Source of the DNA: Tethya wilhelma
Taxonomy: Eukaryota; Porifera; Demospongiae; Tethyida; Tethyidae
Direction: 5' to 3'
DNA: 64,000 nucleotides
Assembly (NCBI GenBank): GCA_964030475.1
Contig: CAXIPT010000005.1
Span: 2,869,627-2,933,626, forward strand
How positions within the stretch are numbered: position 1 is the first letter of the stretch; each line of letters begins with the position of its first letter. The notes beneath the pieces were generated by a model that searched no databases, was not told where the DNA came from, and saw nothing but the letters and a program-made list of their open reading frames with translations. The translations under genes and the position numbers were made by a program. Of the stretch, positions 54,394 to 64,000 are shown in pieces.

Positions 54394-56305
54394 TTAACAG
54401 TCAACGACAAGTTCCGTACCATCTTCAAGGAGTTGAGTAGACCACTGCTTAACTCTATCTCTGGCTCTCAGGGCTGCTGTTCGTTGGGGCCTCTCACTAT
54501 CAGAGGTAGGGGGAATCTTCTCCGGTGCGACTTTATCGGTGAGTGTCTCTCGACCTTCATCTCCAGGCTTGTCATTGATCTCAAGAGGATACAGACGTTG
54601 AACTGGCCGGCGGAGCTCTGAAATTTGCCCCTTCTCATTAGACACACGCAAGGCTGCTCCTCGCACCTTGCCATCTTTACCAGTCAACAATTTTTCGACC
54701 CGAGCCAATCTCCAGAAGCCTCGACGTTTGTCTTGATCGTGGATGATGACAACGTCACCAACATTGATAGGAGAAGCATCCTTGGCCGTGACTTGACGCC
54801 TATGAGAGTCCCTCAGTTCAAGTAGGTACTCCTTACTCCATCGCTGCCAAAAGTGATTTACCACATGGTTGAGATACTTGACTCTTCTTTGTAGAGACTC
54901 TGATGTCAGCTCAAAATCCTCATCCCCATCTTCATAGTAGCTCAGGTCGTCAGGAAGGCTCAACAGTCGTCTGCCAAGTATCAGGTGAGAGGGGGTTAAG
55001 GGTTCTTCTGTGTCCTCGCTCGTAGTGTATGACAAAGGACGGGAATTCAAGATTGCTTCGACCTCAAGAAGGGCCGTGTGCATCTCCTCGTAGGTGAGTC
55101 TGGCTTGCCCTATCATCTTTCGAAGGCAACGCTTGGTCGATCGAATCAACCTTTCAAACAGTCCCCCCCACCAAGGAGCCCTTTCGAGATTAAAGCTCCA
55201 ATCAACTCTTAAATCTCTCAAATAATCCTTCAAGTCTTTCTGGCTCAGCATAGTCTGAATACTCTTAGCTGCTGCCTTGAAGGTCTTGGCATTATCTGAA
55301 ATGATCTTCCTTGGGAGGCCTCTTCTGGCTGAAAATCTCTTCAAGCACCGTATAAACGTACTAGCAGATAGGTCAGGGACCAATTCTAGATGAATGGATC
55401 TAGTGACACAACAAGTGAAAAGACATATCCAGATCTTGTTTCCTTCGGCTCCCTTGGAGCCCTTCAAATACATCGGTCCAGCATAATCCACTGCTGTATA
55501 AGTAAAGGCAGGTGCCTCACAAACTCTGTAATTCGGTAGTGGAGGAGGAGGAGGTGCACTATAAGGTAGTCCTTCATAGCGTCTACACACAACACACTTG
55601 TGTATCGATCCCTTGACCAAGCTTCTCCCCCCAATGATCCAGAACTTCCTGCGTACTTCTGCAAGTGTCTCCTTAACACCGTTGTGTTGGACACGTAGGT
55701 GTGCACCCCTCACAACAAGAAGTGTAAGGAAGTGATGTCGATCTAGCAACAGGGGATGCTTGGTGGTGAATGACAGGTTAGCATTGTGAAGCCTACCTCC
55801 ACATCTCCACAATCCTTTCTCGTCCTTGAAAAGACCAAACTGGACCCGCCACTCGGGGAAGTGCTCGTCAGCTTCCAATTTTTTCTGACAATCTTGCACC
55901 CATAGTATCTCCAAATGATGCAAGTCTTGGGTCGTGAGATCAGGTGAACTAACCCTCTTTCTGAGAAGGTCAATAAATTTCAAGACATATGCTGTGATTC
56001 GATATACTTTGTGAAGGCTGCTGTAACGCCCACCATCAATCACATTGCTAACACTCATTCCTTGACTAGAATTTAACAAATTGTGTGTTATCTTACAGTC
56101 AGATGACTTCATCTCAGTGACGCACTGTTCAGGAACATCTTCCTGTTGCAAAGTAGGTGGCAAGTGTAAAGGGGCACCTATCCAGTCAGGTCCATTCCTC
56201 CAGCTCTTTCCGATAGAGACTTCTAGTCCTGCAAGCCCACGGGAGGGGATATCAGCAGGGTTGTCCTTACCGGAGCAATGATTCCAGCAAGGTGCAGGAA
56301 CTAAT
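54394..56305 (-). mobile_element. BEL/Pao retrotransposon: end of RNase H, integrase and C-terminal domain
   Basis: An open frame runs from the N at 56306 to the stop at 54394; the first Met is at 56163 but the frame is open before it (NHCSGKDNPADIPSRG, the typical RNase H end of BEL/Pao). Then come the zinc-binding region (HNGVKETLAEVRRKFW, CVVCRR), the integrase core with D in YTAVDYAGP, D in IISDNAKTF and E in WWGGLFERLIRSTKR, and the C-terminal DUF5641-type domain (FWQRWSKEYLLELRDSHR, GDVVIIHDQ). About 637 codons without stops or frameshifts, so the copy is young. Reverse transcriptase and protease are missing beyond the junction. Confidence 0.9.
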
Positions 56306-56345
56306 NAGGCCTATAGATACATATCTTCTGTTCCAATGCCACGGG

Positions 56346-56418
56346 CACTCAGTGGCTTAGTGGTAAGAGCACCTGACTAGCAATCGGGAGGTCTTGGGTT
56401 CGATTCCCAGCTGAGTCC
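56346..56418 (+). repeat. tRNA-like head of the same SINE, second copy
   Basis: It is identical to 20331-20403 except near the anticodon stem (TCGGG in place of TCAGG, GAGGTC after it). It is flanked by the same leader AGATACATATCTTCTGTTCC and tail GATATCTTTCTCTCTC, then AGCTTAACTAGAGCC. It starts just after the N at 56306. Confidence 0.72.
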
Positions 56419-56469
56419 CAGATTTTTTCTGGGATATCTTTCTCTCTCATTATTATAATAGCTTAACTA

Positions 56470-59400
56470 GAGCCTCTAGTTTAAAACACCTTAAGGTTAG
56501 AGGTTTTTGAGTGGGCAGGGATCAAACTAAAACAGTAATGATATTCATAGGCTCATAGAAACTCTTGATACTATCTCAAAGCCGAGAGGATTTGGTCTCA
56601 AAATGGCTGATTATTGCTCAAAAGGGTCAAAGGTCAAATTTAGTTGCTCTCTAAAATGGATTTTTCTGCCATTGCCACTCACTCACAGGGAACAACTACC
56701 AGGCGGCTTGAAAGACAACAGATGAACGAAAAAATGTACGTTGAAAAAAAGCAAAAAACTGCTCATCAAGTCTGTAGAAGGCTTTTTGTACTCTGTATAC
56801 ACTTTTGACAACCACATTCTCTCACAAAATGTATAACAGGTAAACAGGAAAACTGAGTCCCACCCAGTCAAAAACTCAACATGATATTCAAGACACACAA
56901 ACACCCTACAAGCTCACATACGTCACTGCCTCTCTCTCCTCTCCACCAGGGAAGAAAAATGGACTTTATACAGCCCTGTCAAATTCAACCTTTCCTGTAC
57001 AGACTCACTTTGAGCTCACCTAGGTGGCAGAGGGGTCAAAGGTCAGAGGTCAAAAGTCAATCATACTCAACACACGCTTGGTTGGACACCCCCACCAAGC
57101 TTCGAAGTCACAGCTAGCACACACTCTCCGCTAGCCATCCTGCAAACTTGCTGCACATTTTCATGCATATCACTACACAGCCATCCTATTGCATGCACAA
57201 GACACACCCATACACTATTTTATGAGTAATTTTTCGTGTTTTTTTTTTGTTTTTTTTTTAAGTGCCTGCGGTCCGCGGTTTTCAAAGAATGCTTTGAAGT
57301 ACTTTGATGTCTAATTTCCAGTCACTTGTTCGAAGACAACTTCCGGTCGCTAGTTTTTGCATGAAAATGATCTCCAGCACCTCCTGAACACTTTTATTTT
57401 CAATTGTATATTTTGACATAGAGATCTTGGACACACCCCTTCATGATTCACTAATTAAATTAGCGATAGCAAAAGTACTGCCTACTCAAAATACACTAAC
57501 CTTAATTGTCATATTAAAATTAGTTACTGTTTTAATTTTGTAGGTTGGAAATCTATTCTTGATAGTTGCTATTTTCAGGTGTATTAAGGTACGACTGTTG
57601 ATTTGCTAAGTTACAATTACTATTATTGTTGGTTCACTTTAAAAGTTAGAGGAACAGAAAAATTGGAACTAGTATGGAATGCATAGCTACACATGTGCTT
57701 GCATTCAGTCACAAGTACGTTCTTACAAGCTTCAATAAAATCTTTGTTGCAACAGAATTATCACTTCACTTAATTCTTTCTTTGCCAGACCATAGTTAAT
57801 TTAGTACCCCTATGGCCAGACTTATATAGTAGCAAAACTTTGCAGATTTGTGGCAGCTACCCAAAAGTGAAACACGTGTAGTTTCTAAAAATTATATTCA
57901 AGCATATATGGGCATTTCCAATCCCAAATAAGTTGCATCTAATATGCATGGTTGTACATAGTTGTACTGTCTGAAAAAATTATTAATGGCTACGTTATCT
58001 GAATTGCAGAACATGTTGGTATAATTAGTCAGTGCATGCACTTATTGGGAATTGTGCCTAACAACCATAAGGCCACACCCCCACCAAACACATGACATTG
58101 TATGAACACTTGCTAGCCATGGGTATTTCAATCCAATATGTGTAGTTGCCCATGCAGAAAATTGAACTCTGCCTAGCAACATTATCTTGGCAACAAAGCA
58201 TTTACTGTTTCACATAATAATTATATACTTTATAATGCTATTATAAATCAGCATGGCAAGAAGAGTGTCTTTAAGCAAGTATTTTCATGGTTGTCTGCTC
58301 ATTCTAAACTCTTCCAAAGGAGAGTTACCATGAAATATAGATGCTCACTGCTAAAGTTTTCAGACCTGGTAAGTCAAAGCATTTAATAATTACTTTACAC
58401 TACCTATTATTGTTACAAGCACAAACTTCACTTAGCTAAATAGAAGGAAGCTCTAAGTAATACATAGATTCTTGCATAGCAAGAGAGAAAGGAAATAATA
58501 ATTATTATTATAATTTTTGCAATTGTTTATTTACAAAATTAATTGTTTGATGATTTTGGTAGATGAGCTCATCGTGAGTGGTAAGGGCTTTAACAACTTT
58601 TAGTATCCAAATACCAAGACATAATACAAGAACAGAGTAGTTGCTTAAAATTACAAAAAAGGAGAACATCTAGAACATTCTAAAGTTACACACATCCTGT
58701 CTACACATTAACTATTCACTAGCTAGACATAAAGCTAAGCATTCTATAGCACAAAGTGAAAAGGAGATATACCACATCACAAAAGCAAGTGATAAAATCA
58801 TACTTATCTTGAAATTCTAAAAGTGTGATTAACAGGAAGTACTCTAAGATAGAAAGTAAACATCAATACAATTACTAAAGAGTTCAAAGGATTATCACAC
58901 ATCCCAACATTGGATTTCTTCGCAAATTTGTCAAGTAGTGTATATTGATGTGTGAAGAGACTTTCCATTAATTACTTTATATTCTCAGCAGTCAGGCCTT
59001 AAGTTGGTCTACCGGCCTAGCTCTTTCCATCTACTGAATGTCTTCCAGCAGAGATGAGAAGGGTTTTTTGTCTTAATATGTGTACTTGGTTTGTTCTTTC
59101 TGGGGATCAGATTTTCGGTCACTTTCTGACAAACTTTATTTCTTGATCAATTTCAATAATGGTCCTCATGAAGGAAGGGTCTATCAACTTCATTGGTAGC
59201 CTTGGCATATAAAGAAGCTTGGTACAGCTTCTCCTCCTCTGTCTAATTCAGAAGTTGAGATGGGAAAGTGGGAGATGCAGGGTATCGCAGATGGGTCATC
59301 TCAAAGGTACACTTTATTAGCAGATGATCTGATGTATTGAGATGAGACACCTCTGATGGCATCCTGATTTATAATCAATTGTGGAGCTATTTCTTCTCGA

Positions 59401-59999
59401 CTAGAAAGTACAAGATGCAAGGCTACTGAGAGACACATGTAGAAATCATGACAATTCCATAGCAGACAACTCATATGGCCAGAGCTAGCAAAAACATCAG
59501 CTCCACCAGAGATGAGATCAAAAAGGTACAGAGTGCTGATTCCATAGCCCCCTCCAATTGCAGGAAACAATGGGGATCTTCTGTTGTATTTGAGGTTTGG
59601 TGACATTAGTATCTAAAGATGGCTCCTTCACATTAGCTATTGTTCTTTCAGCACCAAGTGTGACCTGCACGACAACTTAATTGCTTCATGCAGGCGGATC
59701 TTAGCTTTCCATGAAAGATCCCTGGTCCAATTTGAGTAGCAGATACAATGGGACACCTTATGAGACCTGATACAACCGAGCTCTTCAGGACAGGCTGTTT
59801 ACGTCCCATTCAATGCACATGAGCTTATGCCTACTCTACACTACTCAAGCTTTTTGTGGGGAAGTTACCAGTCTCTGCATGATAGGCTCCACACTAAGTA
59901 TTACAAAAAAGTGAATGAACCAGAATGTTATGTAGGAATAGGCAGTGCTGTAAAAAGCAAGTGAAGTCACATACTTCTGTGAATGAACCAACCCTGTCA
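56470..59999. other. Gene-poor region
   Basis: No supported gene. A frame at 59301-59606 (minus, LYLFDLISGGADVFASSGHM) is open for 101 codons but unrecognised. Poly-T runs lie near 57240-57260, and a GGTCAAAGGTCAGAGGTCAA direct repeat near 57034-57056. Confidence 0.45.
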
Positions 60000-60012
60000 G
60001 GTGGCACACTCT

Positions 60013-60363
60013 GCAGAGCTGGCGGAAGCTAAAATGTAGTGGTCAGGCTGGGGGCTCCGCCCCCGTGCACATTTCGAAGGAACGTGCCTTGCTAGGGGGT
60101 CTGGGGGCATGCCCCCCCAGAAAATTTTGCAAATTTAGGTGCTCTGAGAGCCATTCTAGGGTGATTTTGAGACAATTTGCTACAGTTTTAATAACTTGAA
60201 TGCTCTTGCTGCTGACTCTGACACGATTTCCATGGATCCACAAGATAATTTCTAACGTTGACAATCATTACCAGTGAACGTTGACGACCATTACTGATTT
60301 CGCGTAAAAAAGTGGTCCGGTTTTCGCCGGGCCAACCGGACCGGTTCCGCCAGCCCTGCTCTG
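60013..60363. mobile_element. Inverted-repeat element with imperfect ends
   Basis: The left end GCAGAGCTGGCGGAA and right end TTCCGCCAGCCCTGCTCTGC are complements apart from a four-base insertion. Inside are GGGGGCTCCGCCCCCGTGC and GGGGGCATGCCCCCCC palindromes. About 350 bases, no ORF. Confidence 0.68.
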
Positions 60364-60589
60364 CAACATACAGTTACTGATTGGCATGCAAATAACAAGA
60401 CATGTGCATGTAGAGCATTGTAAAGTAGTCATGTGCTACATGCTTTGTTCACAGCAACGCCCATTCCTACACAGCTATTATTATAATTTTTTTATCGTAT
60501 TAATATATAGTTGATAACAAGTAATGCAACCATACAATACTCTCATCCTAGGTAAACTACAACTGTTTTGTTCTGTTTCACTTTAGCAA

Positions 60590-61213
60590 TTAAGGATGGC
60601 TGTAAGTTGGAGTTGAAAGTTGAACGCTGCCAGTTGTGTCGAAAGCAGCTTGAACTGCAACTGTATTCATACCTGGAGGAAACTGTATTTTAACTGGCCC
60701 CACATCAGCATCAGAAGTCACAAAGTCTCCTTGTTTAATGTTGGTAAACAGACCGAGATAGTAAGTGGGATGGATCTGAAACTGTGCAGTCACTCCTCGG
60801 TCGACATTTTGCTGCATTGAAAGGAGAGTACTGCTTAGACCAATGCCAAGGTCTCGTTGTTCAGTTGTGTTGTTTTTAAAGTTGATGTAGCCATCTGTTC
60901 CTGGACCTGACTCCTTGATCTGAACATAGCCATCACTCATGTACGCTTCATAGTTGTATCCAACTTTAGCATTAATGGTTAGCCCACCGAGAGTGTAGGT
61001 TCCATTTACCTGCTTTTGCGGAATTGTTATCTGAAACTGCAAATTCCATGTTATATTCCCTTGGGTTGGGTTTGGCTGAGGTTTGGAAAGTGCAAGCACT
61101 TTCCATGCCATGTTTTGCAGGCCAGGTTCCTTTGGTTGCTTCTGGTAGAGAGCAAAATTCCAACCTTGATTGGTTGCATTTGTCCCTTTGAATTGAAGTG
61201 TCATTTCAGCCAT
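60590..61213 (-). CDS. Small intronless protein, RhiA-like (diverged paralogue)
   Basis: 207 residues starting MAEMTLQFKGTNATNQGW. By eye roughly 60 percent identical to the proteins at 50169 and 52204 along the whole length, with the same blocks: NFALYQKQPKE, LQNMAWKVLALS, WNLQFQITIPQ, NAKVGYNYEAYMSDGYVQIK, PTYYLGLFTNIKQG, TSDADVGPVKIQFPPGMNTV, and the shared end YSHP. It is full length, without introns, signal peptide or frameshift. Conservation of the frame after this much divergence argues that it is a functional gene family. Confidence 0.72.
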   Translation of the reverse strand: MAEMTLQFKGTNATNQGWNFALYQKQPKEPGLQNMAWKVLALSKPQPNPTQGNITWNLQFQITIPQKQVNGTYTLGGLTINAKVGYNYEAYMSDGYVQIKESGPGTDGYINFKNNTTEQRDLGIGLSSTLLSMQQNVDRGVTAQFQIHPTYYLGLFTNIKQGDFVTSDADVGPVKIQFPPGMNTVAVQAAFDTTGSVQLSTPTYSHP

Positions 61214-62327
61214 GGTTTCGTGTTTTCTTCAAAGTTTGATAACTATCATACACAGACTGTGATTTTATAGTCACTTAATAGTCACTGTCTAGTGATGTCC
61301 TGCAATATCAAACAGGAACAATCTATTGACTTTATCTATAGATTGAATACCCGAAACCATACATTGTAAGGTTTTAGAATCAGACATAGTTTTATAATTT
61401 CTGGTTGATCAATAACTTCCTTTTATAATTGAGTTTTTTTGTATGTTAGGTCAAAGCTGACTGCAAAGGAAGTGTAATATGAATAATCTATTGCACAATT
61501 TTGTGTGTTGACACGAAGTCGTAAAAGACACTTTACTTGGAAGTGTAATACGAATAATCAAGCCTTTATTTATCAAAAATTTCTGTAGTATATAATTATG
61601 GTTTATCATCAAATATGTAGCAAATTCTACCAAAAAAAATTTCAGTAGATGATTCAGACCGATAATGTTACTTTAGAAGATTCTATAAAATTTTACTGGC
61701 ATCAATTTTCTTACATTCATGCCACAGTAATAAACAAATGGAGGTAATTCAAGAGGCTACGTATTCCAGCCTTATTATAAGTATCACTTTTCTGCATTTT
61801 TACCAGATAGTGAAATGCTGGTAGAATCAGATGCTACCCACTGTTGATGACTAGGCTTCATTCATGAATAAAGCATAAATGTTACTCTTGAATGTGCACA
61901 ATGTGCCAGCTCGCACAGCTGAAATTAATACTGAAGAGATGTTGAGCACTACTCAGCCTAAACTGAAAGAAACAAATAGAAAATTTTGTAAAAGAGTGTG
62001 AATGAAAATTCTTCTTGTAATAACAAGGGACTCTTAACTTGCCTAAGTTTGAAAACAAAGAATTGTAAATGAGTGATAAAGAGGTGAACCACAGCTAGAA
62101 CTCAGACCATATTGCAATGAGTACATCAACATAACTGATGGAAGAGAACTTTCATTATACGATCACAATTGTGGCCTCATCCTTACCAGATTTTCTGTGC
62201 CTCTAGATCTATAACTTCAAGTGGCATTCAAACACCTTAAGACTGTCCCATATTAACTAATTGTCTTCAACTCACCATTATCTTTAACAGTTAACATTTG
62301 TCATTCAGTTTGATTTACCAGGTACCC
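61214..62327. other. Intergenic, nothing recognised
   Basis: AT-rich sequence upstream of the RhiA-like gene; its promoter should lie at the left edge, but I see no clear core element. Confidence 0.5.
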
Positions 62328-62389
62328 TGTGTGCAGAACTTGTGTGTACTGAACTTGAACCTTGAACTCGTGAATAATTATTGTATAAT
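62328..62389 (+). repeat. LTR fragment related to the BEL/Pao LTR
   Basis: 62 bases (TGTGTGCAGAACTTGTGTG ... TTATTGTATAAT) match the LTR start at 54376 with no difference that I can see, then the similarity stops. Confidence 0.75.
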
Positions 62390-62916
62390 GGGTCATTCCA
62401 TGTGAGATCAACATGAAAAATGACAGACCCTCTTGGATTTCCTTGATAATTGGTACATGTGTAGAGGGTCCTAGGACATCAATCCAGTATGAATAATTTT
62501 GGTTGATATTGTATGGCTTCTGAGATATACGCAATTAAAGTTACCATTTTTTTGAGATTTTTTGTCTACCTTGCTACCTTTTACTAAAATTTTCTCGAAA
62601 GTAGATCAATTTCATGAAAAACTAATATGATAATGTTATACCACATGCAGTAAGCTTTCATTTAATGTACTTGAAAGGTTTCCCAGACGATAGTAGGTCA
62701 AAGGTCAAACATCGTCATAATTAGATTTGCTTTTTAAACAGTTCGGGATATTTCAATTTTTTTCATACTTTAATATAATGTTGCTATGGTATCACCCTTC
62801 AAACACCAGAAGTTTGGTTATGGGACCAAAATGGGTTCAAGAGATATGATGTCTTATGTATGTGGTTGTACATTCTAATATTTTAATGTGATCAAAATAA
62901 CTATAATCTTGATTAT

Positions 62917-64000
62917 GAAATGGTTTTAGTTTAGCTGTAGAAGCTCTGCTATCTTCTTGGAGTATGTTGTATGTACGTCCAGTGGTAGTTCTAGGTTCAA
63001 CCAGAGTTAAAATACTTGACAAAGGCAATATGATAACATCTCGTGCTGTGGGATATTTGTGTGTATGATCGGCTAGGCCCATGTGGATAAAGAAGAGAGA
63101 GGCTAACTTCAGCATTGTCAACATCCTTCCCCAACACACATGTCAGCCACCAAACACTTGCATGGACACAGGGTATACATACCCTGACACCTGCTCCATT
63201 TCCAAATCCTCAGCTTGCTTAGTGATTCTTATATCCTTGAATCAGTGAATAAACATTTATAATTGAATCATTATGTACAAATACAAAAAACATTAGAAAT
63301 GTAATGAATGGCCAAATCATCAAAAAGTGAGCAAACAAGATAGGAATGGTTGTTAGATTGAGCGAGTTCATTTCACAGTGTCACATATGTTCATATCCCT
63401 ACTGTGCTCAATGACATTGTAGACACAGGAAGGAAGTCGCTCAATCTAACAACCATTCCTATCTTGTTTGCTCACTTTTTGATGATTTGGCCATTCCTAT
63501 GTTTGATTTACATTTCTAACAGTTTTTTGTACTTGTTTGTTCTATTTTCTTCGAATAATTGTTTATAATATCGGTAGAATTTAGTCTTTAGCCTGAGCAG
63601 AGAACTTGCCAACAGCCCTCAGTATGGGCACACCTCAGTACCAGTCACATGCAGACATCTGGACATGCCTTGCAGACAGCTGAGACTTTGAAAACTTTTT
63701 TGGTTTGAATCACTAAGCAAGCTGAGGATTTGGAAATGGAGCAGGTGTCAGGGTATGTATACCCTGTGTCCATGCAAGTGCTTGGTGGCTGGCATGTGTG
63801 TTGGGGAAGGATGTTGACAATGCTGAAGTTAGCCTCTCTCTTCTTCATCCACATGGGCCTAGCCGATCATACACACACATATCCCAAAGCACGAGATGCA
63901 AGTATTTTAACTCTCGTTGAACCTAGAACTACCACTGGACGTACATACAACATACTCCAAGAAGATAGCAGAGCTTCTACAGCTAAACTAAAACCATTTC
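62917..64000. repeat. Long imperfect palindrome running past the window end
   Basis: The arm 62917-63228 is the inverted copy of 63707-64000 with scattered substitutions and one difference of about 20 bases (the GACAAAGGCAATATGATAAC region near 63017-63037 is only in the left arm). The spacer contains a fold-back element at 63310-63492. Both arms keep open frames on the minus strand (LTMLKLASLFFIHMG), but I cannot name a product. Confidence 0.85.
63310..63492. mobile_element. Fold-back element (MITE family M1), copy 3
   Basis: Arms of about 60 bases: GGCCAAATCATCAAAAAGTG at the left and CACTTTTTGATGATTTGGCC at the right. Weaker pairing extends outward to about 63263 and 63545 (GTACAAA..AAAAACNTTAGAAATG). 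Confidence 0.8.

Noticed and set aside
59301..59606. A 101-codon minus-strand ORF
   Set aside because: Unrecognised and isolated; I could not separate it from a chance frame or an old transposon scrap, so it is only mentioned in the regional entry.

Overview
This is a eukaryotic, metazoan, repeat-rich and fairly AT-rich window. Genes are split by short GT-AG introns, and the sequence carries one long N run plus about ten isolated single Ns. Long arrays of Calx-beta domains encoded by phase-1 exons, together with BEL/Pao, Ty3/gypsy, Helitron and Tc1/mariner relics and many small inverted-repeat elements, suggest a sponge (a demosponge, possibly Amphimedon). That assignment rests on family knowledge, not on a search.

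Layout. 1-14839 (+): 25 exons of a very large Calx-beta protein, twelve and a half domains, open at both ends. 17217-29613 (-): a second block in the opposite orientation, made of one full six-domain set (21739-29613) followed by a second set with an internal deletion (17217-20157). 30038-31192 (+): the Rep part of a Helitron, cut by an 809-base gap. 33320-36260: a complete Tc1/mariner-type element with TA ends and a broken transposase, between two copies of another repeat. 37469-38756 (-): a decayed gypsy-type gag and protease. 39501-46531 (+): the 3' end of a Calx-beta gene, with its cysteine-containing terminal region and stop codon. 48337-52830: a poly-Lys/Glu ORF and a 2,035-base tandem duplication carrying two identical small intronless genes on the minus strand. 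A diverged third member lies at 60590-61213. 54394-56305 (-): a BEL/Pao polymerase fragment with the start of its LTR. 62917-64000: a long imperfect palindrome that runs off the window.

Gene logic. In nearly every case one Calx-beta domain is one pair of exons. Every intron in the arrays is phase 1, so each exon is a multiple of three and can be duplicated, lost or swapped without breaking the frame. On top of this there is a higher-order repeat of twelve exons (six domains), present at least three times. The proteins look like repetitive, probably extracellular, calcium-binding adhesion proteins; sponge aggregation-factor relatives are the natural hypothesis. No Wreath domain, signal peptide, start codon or membrane segment is visible here to prove it.

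Caution. Almost every isolated N sits where sequence is repeated, dropped or joined to a distant copy. Part of the copy number and the inverted orientation may therefore be an assembly effect (merged haplotypes or collapsed tandem repeats). The divergence between block A and block B shows that at least those two are real, separate copies.
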